Shown: one piece after another, positions 16,970 to 25,235 of the stretch | Layout of the letters: every line of letters starts with the position of its first letter | Position numbering within the stretch: the first letter of the stretch is position 1 | From: Mycetocola reblochoni REB411 | Lineage (GTDB): Bacteria; Actinomycetota; Actinomycetes; Actinomycetales; Microbacteriaceae | Length of the DNA stretch: 40,332 nt | Assembly: GCF_900163835.1 (NCBI RefSeq) | Contig: NZ_FUKR01000010.1 | Location: 1-40,332, forward strand | Reading direction: 5' to 3' | Translations under genes and position numbers: made by a program | Notes under the pieces: model-generated | The model's database searches: none | Told to the model about the DNA's origin: nothing | What the model saw: the letters and a program-made list of their open reading frames with translations, nothing else

Positions 16970-18028
16970 ATGGCACAACGAGACGTCGTCCCCTCCCCCG
17001 TCCCGATGAAATGGGTGGGGCCGTTGCGTCTCAGCGGGAACGTCGTCACCGGGGAGCACGAGGTCCCGCTCGCGACCTACGAGACGCCGCTGTGGCCGTC
17101 CGTGTCCCGCGGAGCGAAGATCTCCCGCCTCGTCGACGAGGGCATCGTCGCGACGCTCGTCGACGAGCGGATGACACGGTCGATCCTGCTCGACACGGAC
17201 GGGGCAGCCGACGCCCTCGCCGCCATCACCGCCATCCACGCGGCCAGGCCCGAACTGGAGGCGACCGTCGCGGAGTCGTCCCGATTCGCCCGCCTCATCG
17301 ACATCCACCACCAGATCGCGGGCAACCTCCTCTTCGTCCGGTTCGAGTACAGCACCGGCGACGCGTCGGGGCACAACATGGTCACCCACGCCTCCGACCG
17401 GCTCATGGAGCGGATCCTGGCGACCGTCCCCGGTGTGCGCTACGGCTCGATCTCGGGCAACTACTGCTCCGACAAGAAGGCCACCGCGGTCAACGGCATC
17501 CTCGGCAGGGGCAAGAACGTCGTCGCCGAGCTCACCATCCCGGGCGCGATCTGCTCCCGCTGGCTGCGCACGACCCCCGAACGCATGAACGAGCTCAACA
17601 TCCGCAAGAACCTCATCGGGACCATGCTCGCCGGGGGCCTGCGCAGCGCCAACGCCCACTACGCGAACATGCTGCTGGCCATCTACCTGGCCACCGGACA
17701 GGACGCCGCCAACATCGTCGAGGGCTCCCAGGGCATCACGCACACCGAGGTGCGCGGCGACGACCTCTACTTCTCCTGCACCCTCCCCAACCTCATCGTC
17801 GGGACCGTCGGCAACGGCAAGGGCGCGGGGCTGGAGCACATCGAGCGAAACCTCGTCGCGATGGGCCTGCGGGAACCCCGCGACCCGGGGGAGAACGCGC
17901 GCCGGCTCGCCGCGATGATCGCCGCGACGGTGCTCTGCGGGGAACTGTCGCTGATGGCCGCGCAGACCAACCCCGGGGAGCTCATGCAGTCCCACATCGC
18001 ACTGGAGCGCACGCCGGCGGCGGGCTGA
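16970..18028 (+). CDS. mvaA: Hydroxymethylglutaryl-CoA reductase, class I type
   Basis: A 352-residue soluble enzyme that reduces HMG-CoA to mevalonate with NAD(P)H. Key motifs: YETPLWPSV with the catalytic Glu38, DASGHNM at 131-137, GNYCSDKKA at 163-171 with the catalytic Lys, ATGQDAAN with Asp245, and a C-terminal catalytic His342 in MQSHIAL. The GNYCSDKK and GQDAAN motifs point to the class I (eukaryote/archaea/Streptomyces-type) enzyme rather than the class II bacterial form. Membrane segments are absent. It is followed after 50 bp by mvaS, so the pair makes mevalonate from acetoacetyl-CoA. Kinases and the decarboxylase of the lower pathway are not in the window. Confidence 0.94.
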   Translation: MAQRDVVPSPVPMKWVGPLRLSGNVVTGEHEVPLATYETPLWPSVSRGAKISRLVDEGIVATLVDERMTRSILLDTDGAADALAAITAIHAARPELEATVAESSRFARLIDIHHQIAGNLLFVRFEYSTGDASGHNMVTHASDRLMERILATVPGVRYGSISGNYCSDKKATAVNGILGRGKNVVAELTIPGAICSRWLRTTPERMNELNIRKNLIGTMLAGGLRSANAHYANMLLAIYLATGQDAANIVEGSQGITHTEVRGDDLYFSCTLPNLIVGTVGNGKGAGLEHIERNLVAMGLREPRDPGENARRLAAMIAATVLCGELSLMAAQTNPGELMQSHIALERTPAAG

Positions 18029-18078
18029 CCCCCGCCGTCCCGCACTCCCCCGCACGACACAGCACACAGGAGCACGCC

Positions 18079-19251
18079 ATGAAGCTCGGAATCGAAGACA
18101 TCTCGCTCGCGACGACGAGCCTCGTCCTTGACCTCGACGAGGTCGCAGCGGCGCAGGGCGCCGACCCCGACAAGTTCCGCATCGGCATCGGGCAGGACTC
18201 GATGAGCATCCCGGCGCCGGACGAGGACGTCGTCACGCTCGGGGCGCAGGCCGCCCAGCGGGTGCTGCACGGTCAGGACCTCAGCGCGATCAGAACCGTC
18301 CTGTTCGCCACCGAGAGCGGCGTCGACCAGTCCAAGTCCGCCGGGGTGTACATGCACCGGCTGCTCGGACTCAACCCGAACGCGAGGGTCATCGAGTTCA
18401 AGCAGGCGTGCTACTCCGGGACGGGCGCCCTGCAGCTCGCCCTCGCTCTCGTCGCCCGGAACCCCGAGCAGAAGGTCCTCGTCGTCGCGGCCGACATCGC
18501 CCGCTACGACGCCGGATCCTCCGGGGAGCCCACCCAGGGTGCCGCCGCCGTGGCGATGCTGATCTCGGCCACCCCCGACGTCCTCGCGATCGAGCCCGTG
18601 TCCGGCCTGTACACGCAGGACATCATGGACTTCTGGCGTCCGAACTACCGCAGCACCGCCATCGTGGACGGCCGCTACTCGATCAAGGCGTACCTGGACT
18701 CGGTCAAGCAGTCCTGGCGGGACTACCGCGCACAGGGCGGCCACGAGCTGAGCGAGTTCGACCACTTCTGCTACCACCAGCCGTTCACCCGTCAGGCGGT
18801 CAAGGGGCACGCCACCCTCGCCAGGGAGGGCGGCGTCGACGCCGAGACGCGTGACGCCCAGCTCGAGCACACCCTCGACTACAACCGCGTCCTCGGCAAC
18901 AGCTACACGGCGTCGCTCTACGTCGGGCTTCTGTCGCTGCTCGACTCCAGCCCCGACGACCTGACGGGCCACCGGATCGGGTTCTTCAGTTACGGCTCGG
19001 GGGCCGTGGGCGAGCTGTTCGCGGGGGTCGTCCAGCCGGGATACCGCACGCGCAGCCACCGGACCGAGCACAGGGCGGCGATCGACGGCCGCACCCCCAT
19101 CGACTACGCGCGCTACTTCGAACTGCACGAGCGCCCCGACGACGTCGACGGCGGTGACCACCCGCGCGAGCGGGGCACGACCGGGCCCTTCCGCTTCGCC
19201 GGGGTGAGGGACCACGGCCGCGTCTACGAGCCGACGTCCGCGGGGGCCTGA
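18079..19251 (+). CDS. mvaS: Hydroxymethylglutaryl-CoA synthase
   Basis: A 390-residue thiolase-fold enzyme that condenses acetyl-CoA and acetoacetyl-CoA to HMG-CoA. All three catalytic residues sit at the Staphylococcus aureus MvaS numbers: Glu79 in FATESGVDQS, the nucleophile Cys111 in FKQACYSGTG, and His233 in CYHQPFTRQ. GSGAVGELF near the C-terminus is also typical. AGGAG lies about 7 nt before ATG 18079. It is in one transcript with mvaA. It is followed by a 187-bp gap facing a convergent transporter operon, with no further mevalonate genes. Confidence 0.95.
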   Translation: MKLGIEDISLATTSLVLDLDEVAAAQGADPDKFRIGIGQDSMSIPAPDEDVVTLGAQAAQRVLHGQDLSAIRTVLFATESGVDQSKSAGVYMHRLLGLNPNARVIEFKQACYSGTGALQLALALVARNPEQKVLVVAADIARYDAGSSGEPTQGAAAVAMLISATPDVLAIEPVSGLYTQDIMDFWRPNYRSTAIVDGRYSIKAYLDSVKQSWRDYRAQGGHELSEFDHFCYHQPFTRQAVKGHATLAREGGVDAETRDAQLEHTLDYNRVLGNSYTASLYVGLLSLLDSSPDDLTGHRIGFFSYGSGAVGELFAGVVQPGYRTRSHRTEHRAAIDGRTPIDYARYFELHERPDDVDGGDHPRERGTTGPFRFAGVRDHGRVYEPTSAGA

Positions 19252-19332
19252 GGCGACGCGAACACGGCTGCCGACGACCCCGCGACGGTGACGGTGGCCG
19301 TAACCGCGACTGCGGCCACAGCTGCGGCTACG

Positions 19333-19350
19333 GACCGGCCCTCGCCGGTC
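19333..19350. terminator. Hairpin after mvaS
   Basis: GACCGGC (19333-19339) and GCCGGTC (19344-19350) with a CCTC loop lie in the 187-bp gap between convergent mvaS and the ABC ATPase gene. The gap is GC-rich with several overlapping weak hairpins, so which one acts is uncertain. Confidence 0.45.
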
Positions 19351-19438
19351 ACCCGGCGCCCGGTTCCCTGCCGACGCAGCCGGGAGGCCGGTCGGCGCCG
19401 GCAGGACCAGCCGGGGCCGGCATGACAGGAGACCGGGA

Positions 19439-20239
19439 TCAGCCTTCGGAGCCCTCGGCGGCGTCGCCCCTGACGTGGGTCGGGTCGAGGACGCGCTGCA
19501 GGAACAGCTTGGTCCGCTCGTTCCGCGGCGAGCCGATGACCTGGGCCGCCGGGCCCTGCTCGACGACCACGCCGGCGTCCATGAACACCACACGATCGGC
19601 GACCTCGCGGGCGAAGCCCATCTCGTGGGTGACGACGAGCATGGTCATGCCCGCCTCGGCGAGCGAACGCATGACCGCGAGCACGTCGCCGACCGTCTCC
19701 GGGTCCAGAGCGCTGGTCGGCTCGTCGAAGAGCATCAGCTGCGGGTCCATGCTCAACGCCCGCGCGATGGCGACGCGCTGCTGCTGGCCGCCGGACAGCT
19801 GAGCGGGGAGGGCGTCGGCCTTGTCCGCCAGCCCGACGAGGTCGAGGTTACGGCGGGCGACCTCGACGGCCTCCGCCTGCGGACGCTTGAGGACCTTGCG
19901 CTGGGCGATCGTGCAGTTCTCGAGGACGCTCAGGTGCGGGAAGAGGTTGAAGTGCTGGAAGACCATGCCGATCCGCCGGCGCAGACCGTCGAGGTCGACG
20001 TCCGGGTCGGTAACGTCCACCCCGCCCACGGTGACGACGCCCCCGCTGGGCTCCTCGAGCAGGTTCACGCAGCGCAGCAGCGTCGACTTGCCCGAGCCGC
20101 TCGGGCCGATCAGGCAGACCACCTCGCCGGCGGCGACCTCGAGCCCGATACCGGTGAGCACCTCGTTGCTCCCGTAGGACTTGCGCAGTCCGTCGACGAC
20201 GATCGCGGCGGGCGCGGGCGTGCTGGTGCTGGCGTTCAT
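19439..20239 (-). CDS. Polar amino-acid ABC transporter ATPase (GlnQ-type)
   Basis: A 266-residue ATPase of an amino-acid importer. Walker [10 protein letters not shown] is at 45-53, the Q-loop is in [11 protein letters not shown], the signature [15 protein letters not shown] is near 148, Walker B is [12 protein letters not shown], and the H-loop is [15 protein letters not shown] is characteristic of the polar amino-acid (GlnQ/HisP/ArtP) group. It is the last gene of a three-gene operon: binding protein, permease, ATPase. Its ATG overlaps the permease stop by 4 nt. The substrate cannot be fixed from this subunit. Confidence 0.93.
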   Translation of the reverse strand: MNASTSTPAPAAIVVDGLRKSYGSNEVLTGIGLEVAAGEVVCLIGPSGSGKSTLLRCVNLLEEPSGGVVTVGGVDVTDPDVDLDGLRRRIGMVFQHFNLFPHLSVLENCTIAQRKVLKRPQAEAVEVARRNLDLVGLADKADALPAQLSGGQQQRVAIARALSMDPQLMLFDEPTSALDPETVGDVLAVMRSLAEAGMTMLVVTHEMGFAREVADRVVFMDAGVVVEQGPAAQVIGSPRNERTKLFLQRVLDPTHVRGDAAEGSEG

Positions 20240-21024
20240 CGCGCCTTCCTCTCGGTCCTGGACTCGAACCGGCGGGCGAGAAGCCCGAGCGGAACGGTGA
20301 TGATCAGATAGCAGACCCCGGCGAGCACCAGCGGGGTGAGCCCTCCCCCGCTGCTGATGGCCTCGCGGCCGAACTTGGTCAGCTCGTACTGGGTGAGCGC
20401 GAGCCCGAGCAGGTAGACCAGGGAGGAGTCCTTGGTCAGCAGGATGACCTCGTTGGTCAACGGCGGCAGCACGATGCGGAACGCCTGCGGGATGACGATC
20501 GACACCATCGCCCTGCTGTGCGACATGCCGAGCGAGCGGGCCGCCTCCAGCTGACCCTTCGGCACGGCCTGGAGCCCGGCGCGCAGCGTCTCCGCGATGT
20601 AGGCGGCCGAGACCATCCCGAGGGCGAGCATGACGGTGACGTAGGTGTCGAAGCGCACGCCGAACGCCGTCGGGATGCCGTATCCGAAGGCGATGAACAC
20701 CAGCAGGGCGGGCACGCCGCGGAAGAACTCGATGTAGATCGTCGCCAGCCAGCGGTACGGCGCCACGGACGACATCCGCATGAGGGCGAGCAGCACGCCA
20801 CCGCTCAGCCCGACGACGAAGCCCAGGGCCGTGTAGATGAGCGTGTTCTTCAGCGCCACCGTGATGATGGCGGGGAACTGCGCCGCGGCGACGGCGGGGT
20901 CGAAGAAGGCACGCTGCAGCTGCCCCCAGTCGGCCACGACGATCAGGACGATCACGGCGGCGGCGAGAACGGCGTACTGCGCTCCCCGCGAGATGCGGGC
21001 GCGCTGCCTCGCGGAAACGGTCAT
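20236..21024 (-). CDS. Polar amino-acid ABC transporter permease
   Basis: A 262-residue inner-membrane permease of the HisM/GlnP group. It has about five or six membrane segments and the ATPase-docking loop with [21 protein letters not shown] near residues 166-186. The motif [11 protein letters not shown] near 118 is typical for amino-acid permeases. It is the only permease of the operon, so it probably works as a homodimer. Its stop overlaps the ATPase start. A strong hairpin separates it from the upstream binding-protein gene. Confidence 0.92.
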   Translation of the reverse strand: MTVSARQRARISRGAQYAVLAAAVIVLIVVADWGQLQRAFFDPAVAAAQFPAIITVALKNTLIYTALGFVVGLSGGVLLALMRMSSVAPYRWLATIYIEFFRGVPALLVFIAFGYGIPTAFGVRFDTYVTVMLALGMVSAAYIAETLRAGLQAVPKGQLEAARSLGMSHSRAMVSIVIPQAFRIVLPPLTNEVILLTKDSSLVYLLGLALTQYELTKFGREAISSGGGLTPLVLAGVCYLIITVPLGLLARRFESRTERKAR

Positions 21025-21059
21025 CGGTGGGTTCTCCCTCGCAGAGCGGACGGTCGGAC

Positions 21060-21091
21060 GCGGGGGCCGGCGCCGTCCGCGCGGCCCCCGC
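21060..21091 (-). terminator. Intra-operon hairpin between binding protein and permease genes
   Basis: GCGGGGGCC (21060-21068) and its perfect complement GGCCCCCGC (21083-21091) with a 14-nt loop, placed between the stop of the binding-protein gene (21101) and the permease start (21024). It is probably a partial terminator or RNA-stabilising stem that raises binding-protein expression above that of the membrane parts. Confidence 0.6.
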
Positions 21092-21100
21092 CGAGGCGGG

Positions 21101-21862
21101 TCAGGACAGCCAGGTGTCGACGAGCTGGTCGTAGGTGCCGTCGGAGTTGATGCGCTCGATGGTCGCGTTGACCTTCTCGATCAGCTCGGTGTTGCCCTTG
21201 CGCACGGCGACGGCGTACTGCTCGGTGTCGAACTCCTGCGCGATGGTCAGGGAGTCATCACCGGCGACGGCGGCGCCCAAGACGGCGAGGTTGTTGATGA
21301 CGGCGTCGACCTGGCCGGTCTGAAGCCCCTGCAAGGCGAGGTCGCTCTCCTCGAACTGGACGACATTGAGGCCCTGCTCGGTCGCGTACTCCTCACCCGT
21401 CGTGGCCTGCTGCACGCCGACGGGGCTGTCGCCGAGGTCGTCGACCGAGGCGATGTCGGCGTCGGCGCCGACGAGCAGCCCGAGACCGTCCTCGAAGTAC
21501 GGGTCGGAGAGCGTCATCCGCTCGGCGCGCTCGTCGTTGATGCTCATCCCGGTGATGCCGGCGTCGCACTGGCGGGTGTCGAGTGCCGAACCGGACTCGA
21601 TGCCCTCGAACGGGGCGGAGATCAGCGCGAGCTCGAGGCCCATGTCGTCGGCGATCTCGCGGGCGAGGTCGATGTCGAAGCCGACGGTCTTGCCGTCCTG
21701 GCTGAACTCGAACGGCTTGTACGAGGGGTTCGTGCACACCGTGAAGGTGCCGTCGGCGACGAGGGCGAACTCGTCCTCGCCCGCCGTGGAGCTGCACGCC
21801 GACAGGGCGACGACGACCGCGCCGGCGGACAGGACGGACAGGGACAGGCGTGAGGCGCGCAT
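21101..21862 (-). CDS. Amino-acid ABC transporter substrate-binding lipoprotein
   Basis: A 253-residue extracellular lipoprotein of the family-3 solute-binding fold. The signal peptide has a hydrophobic core and lipobox LSAC (Cys about residue 22). The mature part begins with FTVCTNPSYKPFEF and contains GFDIDLAREIADDMG and DAGITGMSINDERAER, hallmarks of polar amino-acid binders. The start ATG 21862 follows AGGAG; the longer frame to 21949 would add an unsuitable sequence before the signal peptide. It is the first gene of the importer operon. Ligand not determinable; acidic surface loops are frequent. Confidence 0.92.
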   Translation of the reverse strand: MRASRLSLSVLSAGAVVVALSACSSTAGEDEFALVADGTFTVCTNPSYKPFEFSQDGKTVGFDIDLAREIADDMGLELALISAPFEGIESGSALDTRQCDAGITGMSINDERAERMTLSDPYFEDGLGLLVGADADIASVDDLGDSPVGVQQATTGEEYATEQGLNVVQFEESDLALQGLQTGQVDAVINNLAVLGAAVAGDDSLTIAQEFDTEQYAVAVRKGNTELIEKVNATIERINSDGTYDQLVDTWLS

Positions 21863-21950
21863 GCGGGCTCCTAGTGGTGGGGCGGGACGGGGACGGGCGA
21901 CCACTGAGGTGCTGTGTGACCGCGGAACATCCCCATGGTACGGGAGCACG

Positions 21951-21978
21951 GACCCCCGGCCCGCACCGGCGCGGGGTC
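21951..21978 (-). terminator. Possible terminator of the LLM gene
   Basis: GACCCC (21951-21956) pairs with GGGGTC (21973-21978), with inner CCGG pairs possible. It overlaps the LLM stop codon at 21977-21979. The stem is short, so support is moderate. Confidence 0.35.
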
Positions 21979-23011
21979 AGCCGGCCGCGAGCGTGTCCCT
22001 GACGATCGGTGCGACCTCGCGGCCGTAGAGCTCGAGGGAGGACATCAGCTGCTCGTGCGGCATCGTCCCGTTGGCGTACTTGAGCTGGAAGCGGTCGTTG
22101 CCGAGGACCCGGTGGGTGCGCAGGATCTTCGCCGCGACGGTCTCCGGGCTGCCGACGTGCAGGGCGCCGCCAGGGCCCGCCTCGGCCTCGAAGTTCTCAC
22201 GGCTGAGCGGTCCCCACCCCCGCTCCCGTCCGATGCGCGCGTGCATGCGCTGGTAGTGCGGCCACAGTTCGTCCTTGGCCTGATCGTCGGTCGCGGCGAC
22301 GTGGCCGGGCGAGTGCACGGCGAGCGGCTGACGCCCCCCGCCGAACTTCGCCTCGGCGTCGCGGAACAGCCGGGCGAACGGCTCGAATCGCAGGGGGTCT
22401 CCCCCGATGATGGCCAGGATCATGGGCAGTCCGTGCTCGGCGGTCCTGATCACGGACTCGGGGCTCCCGCCGACGGCGACCCAGGTGCGCAGGCCCGTCT
22501 CGGTCCTCGGGTACACGTTCTGCTCGTCGAGCGCGGCGCGGGTGCGACCCGACCAGCTCACCGGCTTCTCCTCGATCAGCCGGGTGAACAGCTCGAGCTT
22601 CTCCGCGAACAGCGTCTCGTAGTCCTCGAGGCGGTAGCCGAACAGCGGGAAGGACTCGGTGAACGACCCCCGGCCGAGGACCGCCTCGGCACGGCCTCCG
22701 GAGATCGCGTCGACCGTGGCGAACCGCTGGAACACGCGCACCGGGTCGTCGGAGCTGAGAACGGTCACGGCGGAGGCGACGATGATCCGCTCGGTGCGGG
22801 CCGCGATGGCCGCGAGGACGGTCTCGGGCGAGCTGACCGCGAAGTCGTCGCGGTGGTGCTCCCCCACGCCGAAGGAGTCCAGTCCGACCCGGTCGGCGAG
22901 CTCGGCCTGGGCGATCAGGTCCCTGATCGTCTGTGCCTGCGACTGCAGCGCCCCGTCGGGGCCGAGGGTGACGTCGCCGAAGGTGTCGACGCCGAGCTGG
23001 ATGGTGCCCAC
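21977..23011 (-). CDS. LLM-class (luciferase-like) flavin-dependent oxidoreductase
   Basis: A 344-residue TIM-barrel flavoprotein of the bacterial luciferase superfamily. Typical stretches are FGVGEHHRDDFAVSSPETVL near residue 45, RIIVASAVTVLSSDDPVRVF near 75, and GGRAEAVLGRGSF near 105. The family uses FMNH2 or F420; the redox substrate is unknown. GTG 23011 is selected because AAGGAG lies about 6 nt upstream; the longer frame to 23350 runs over that ribosome site and antisense to the neighbouring membrane-protein gene. It is a single-gene unit with a divergent neighbour. The upstream patch is strikingly AT-rich. Confidence 0.88.
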   Translation of the reverse strand: MGTIQLGVDTFGDVTLGPDGALQSQAQTIRDLIAQAELADRVGLDSFGVGEHHRDDFAVSSPETVLAAIAARTERIIVASAVTVLSSDDPVRVFQRFATVDAISGGRAEAVLGRGSFTESFPLFGYRLEDYETLFAEKLELFTRLIEEKPVSWSGRTRAALDEQNVYPRTETGLRTWVAVGGSPESVIRTAEHGLPMILAIIGGDPLRFEPFARLFRDAEAKFGGGRQPLAVHSPGHVAATDDQAKDELWPHYQRMHARIGRERGWGPLSRENFEAEAGPGGALHVGSPETVAAKILRTHRVLGNDRFQLKYANGTMPHEQLMSSLELYGREVAPIVRDTLAAG

Positions 23012-23017
23012 AGCACA

Positions 23018-23054
23018 CTCCTTATATACGTTTGAATACTTCATCGCCACTGTA
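23018..23054 (-). promoter_or_regulatory. AT-rich promoter patch of the LLM gene
   Basis: On the minus strand the region reads TACAGT (complement of 23049-23054), then an AT-rich segment at about 23021-23040 containing TATTCAAACGTATATAAG, which includes the ribosome site. TACAGT is a plausible -10. The TTCAAACG core could bind a MarR- or HxlR-type repressor, but only one half-site is clear. Confidence 0.35.
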
Positions 23055-23144
23055 CCCCCTACGCTAGCGAGCAGCACCCGGCGCGGCCCCCTCGACCACC
23101 GCCGGAACTCTCCCACCCAGAAGCGGACGAGCGATGGAGGACCC

Positions 23145-23870
23145 GTGAGCACCGCCCCACGGCGCAGGAGCGGCCTGCGCGTCCTCGCCCTCACCCTCGG
23201 CCTCGTCCTCGTCGTCGGCGCGACGGGGGTGATCTGGACGGGGCGGGCGATCACCGGCCGTTCCGTGTACGTCAGCGAGCTCGGAGCGGCAGAGGCGGCC
23301 ACGGCGACCGCGTTCAACGCGGCACTGCTCGCGCTCGGCGCCGGGGTCATCGCCGTGGCGGCGGCCTCGCGCCATCAGACCGGGGCAACCGCTCGCCGGA
23401 CGCGACGCTGGACGGTCCGGCTCCTGCTCCTCGGCACGGGAGCGGCCTTCGCCGTGGCCTCCCGCGTGCCCTGCAGCGCCGGCTGCCCCGTCCCCGGCAG
23501 CACAGCCTTCACCGCCACCGACGCCGTGCACCTCAGCGCCGCCGTCGCGGGGTTCGCCCTGGCCGGCCTCGCCATGATCGTCACGGCGGCCACGCCGGGC
23601 CGTCGGCTGCTGCGCCTGAGCTCCCTCGTCGCCGTCGCCCTCATGGCGCTCGCCGCGGCCGCAGGCGGGCTGCTCTCGCTCCAGGGCTCCTTCCTCGCGC
23701 TCGGCGCCACTCTGGAGTTCGTCGCGATGACCGTCGCCGTCGCCTGGTTCGTCCCCTACGTCTCCGCCCAGCTCCGCCCGCTGCCGAGCGCCGAGGAGGG
23801 CACGACCGCGGGCGTCTCTCCCCGCGCCGCGGTCGCGGCTCAGGACGGGTCGATCCCGCCGTCCAGGTAG
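23145..23870 (+). CDS. DUF998-like membrane protein
   Basis: A 241-residue protein with about six hydrophobic segments and little else. It resembles DUF998 proteins, a group of unknown function. The predicted segments begin near residues 11, 50, 85, 120, 155 and 185, with a loop CSAGCPVPG containing two Cys between segments 3 and 4. GTG 23145 follows GGAGG by 5 nt. Its 3' end overlaps the convergent YchJ gene by 31 nt (23840-23870). No function is proposed. Confidence 0.72.
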   Translation: MSTAPRRRSGLRVLALTLGLVLVVGATGVIWTGRAITGRSVYVSELGAAEAATATAFNAALLALGAGVIAVAAASRHQTGATARRTRRWTVRLLLLGTGAAFAVASRVPCSAGCPVPGSTAFTATDAVHLSAAVAGFALAGLAMIVTAATPGRRLLRLSSLVAVALMALAAAAGGLLSLQGSFLALGATLEFVAMTVAVAWFVPYVSAQLRPLPSAEEGTTAGVSPRAAVAAQDGSIPPSR

Positions 23871-24235
23871 AACCAGCGTCCGCCCCGCCGCACGAAACGG
23901 CTGAGCTCGTGCAGGCGCGACCGCACCCCCGCGCGCTCCGACACCGCGACGAACTCGACCAGGGCCGTATCGGACCCTGGCGCGTGGGACGCCCCGAGGA
24001 CGCGCAGACGGAGCCAGCGCTCGCCGCCGTCCAGAACCAGCCGTCGCGGACGGGTCTCCTGCGCCCAGCTGGCCAGCAGGTGGCCGGCTTCACCCACGGC
24101 GAAGGCCGAGTATCGGGACCGCATGAGCTCCTCTGCGCTCCTCGCCGGGCGCTCGCCCCCGATCACCGGGCCGCAACAGGCCCCGAACGCCGAACCGGAA
24201 CCGCAGGGGCACGCGGCCGCCTCGTCGATCACCAT
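23840..24235 (-). CDS. YchJ-family SEC-C metal-binding protein
   Basis: A 131-residue protein. The N-terminus carries the zinc-binding SEC-C motif CPCGSG..CC (residues 9-21), followed by the YchJ segment SAEELMRSRYSAFAVG, an NTF2-like fold that runs to the end. Function in bacteria is not settled. The ATG at 24235 is 6 nt after a GATAAT box on the minus strand (24242-24247), so it is likely leaderless. It overlaps the 3' end of the DUF998-like gene. Confidence 0.88.
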   Translation of the reverse strand: MVIDEAAACPCGSGSAFGACCGPVIGGERPARSAEELMRSRYSAFAVGEAGHLLASWAQETRPRRLVLDGGERWLRLRVLGASHAPGSDTALVEFVAVSERAGVRSRLHELSRFVRRGGRWFYLDGGIDPS

Positions 24236-24241
24236 GCCCCC

Positions 24242-24247
24242 ATTATC
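24242..24247 (-). promoter_or_regulatory. -10 box of the leaderless ychJ-like transcript
   Basis: GATAAT on the minus strand ends 6 nt before the ATG at 24235; no ribosome site lies between. Confidence 0.5.
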
Positions 24248-24332
24248 CCCGGCGCATCGACCGCATCCGCGCGGGAAGCGCCCGCGCCCGCGCGCACCCG
24301 TTGACCGGGGCGTCTCCGACGCCGCGACTGCC

Positions 24333-24338
24333 TACACT
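24333..24338 (+). promoter_or_regulatory. Candidate -10 box for deoC
   Basis: TACACT lies about 50 nt before GTG 24387. A TTGACC at 24301-24306 is too far away (26 nt) to be its -35. Confidence 0.35.
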
Positions 24339-24386
24339 GAGGGCAGACACCCGCAGGCAGCACGAACAGCACGAAGAGGACCGCAC

Positions 24387-25112
24387 GTGAGCGACAGCAC
24401 CCTGACCACCGACGCCCTGGCCGGCATGATCGACCACGCGATCCTCAAGCCCGAGCTCACGCGCGCCGACGTCGACGCGCAGCTCGCCATCGCCAGGGAG
24501 TACCGCATCCTCAGCGTCTGCGTCCGCCCGAGCGACGTCCGCTACGCCGTCGAGGCGCTCGAGGGCAGCGGAGTCGGCGTCGGAACGGTCATCGGCTTCC
24601 CCCACGGGACCACCTCGACGACGGCGAAGGTCGCCGAGTCCCGGCAGGCCATCGCCGACGGCGCGTTCGAGCTGGACATGGTCGTCAACATCGGCTGGGT
24701 GCGCAGCGGCCTCCTCGACCTGGTCGAGGACGACATCCGCGCGGTCGTCGAGGCCGCGGGGACCGTCCCGGTGAAGGTCATCATCGAGACGTCGCTGCTG
24801 AACGACGAGCAGAAGGTCGCCGCCTGCCTGGCCGCGGAGGCCACGGGTGCCGCGTTCGTCAAGACCTCGACCGGCTTCGCCGGCGGTGGCGCGACGGTCG
24901 CCGACATCACCCTCATGCGCGCGACGGTCGGCCCCTCCGTCGAGGTGAAGGCCTCCGGCGGGATCCGCAGCCTCGACGACGCCCTCGCCGTCATCGCGGC
25001 CGGCGCCAGCCGCCTGGGGACGAGCGCGACGGCGACGCTCATCACCGACCTGGAGGCCCGCACCACCACTGGCGTCGCGCTCGAGGGCGCCGTCGACACC
25101 AGCTCCTACTGA
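24387..25112 (+). CDS. deoC: Deoxyribose-phosphate aldolase
   Basis: A 241-residue TIM-barrel class I aldolase that splits 2-deoxyribose 5-phosphate to glyceraldehyde 3-phosphate and acetaldehyde in deoxynucleoside catabolism. Clear motifs: IDHAILKPELT near residue 12, FPHGTTSTTAKVAE near 72, VKVIIETSLL near 133, the Schiff-base Lys in FVKTSTGF near 163, and VEVKASGGIRS near 191. GTG 24387 follows AGAGGA. It is a single-gene unit with no other deo genes in the window. Confidence 0.95.
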   Translation: MSDSTLTTDALAGMIDHAILKPELTRADVDAQLAIAREYRILSVCVRPSDVRYAVEALEGSGVGVGTVIGFPHGTTSTTAKVAESRQAIADGAFELDMVVNIGWVRSGLLDLVEDDIRAVVEAAGTVPVKVIIETSLLNDEQKVAACLAAEATGAAFVKTSTGFAGGGATVADITLMRATVGPSVEVKASGGIRSLDDALAVIAAGASRLGTSATATLITDLEARTTTGVALEGAVDTSSY

Positions 25113-25206
25113 GTCCGATCGCGGTTCCGGCGCCACGACGATCGCGACCGGCGGTCTCGGCCGCCGCTCCCGCGGGCCCCTCGGCAGCGGCACCGTCGGC
25201 GCCACG

Positions 25207-25232
25207 GCCGCCGCTGCCGCCGCCGCCGCCGC
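25207..25232. repeat. CCG-trinucleotide-rich tract
   Basis: A short run of GCC/CCG triplets, with one interruption, in the deoC-dedA convergent gap (25113-25235). It may be a slippage product. The gap otherwise shows only short GC hairpins. Confidence 0.55.
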
Positions 25233-25235
25233 GAC

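Noticed and set aside
17767-19593. 608-codon open frame on the minus strand
   Set aside because: It lies antisense to mvaS and mvaA, whose catalytic residues are all intact; the translation is Arg/Gly/Val-rich with no motif.
24301-24338. TTGACC plus TACACT as a complete promoter for deoC
   Set aside because: The spacing is 26 bp, too long for a standard sigma factor; only the -10 was retained as a candidate.
25113-25235. GCC/CCG triplet run considered as a small Ala/Gly-rich gene
   Set aside because: No start with ribosome site, and it lies in a short gap between convergent genes; treated as a simple repeat.
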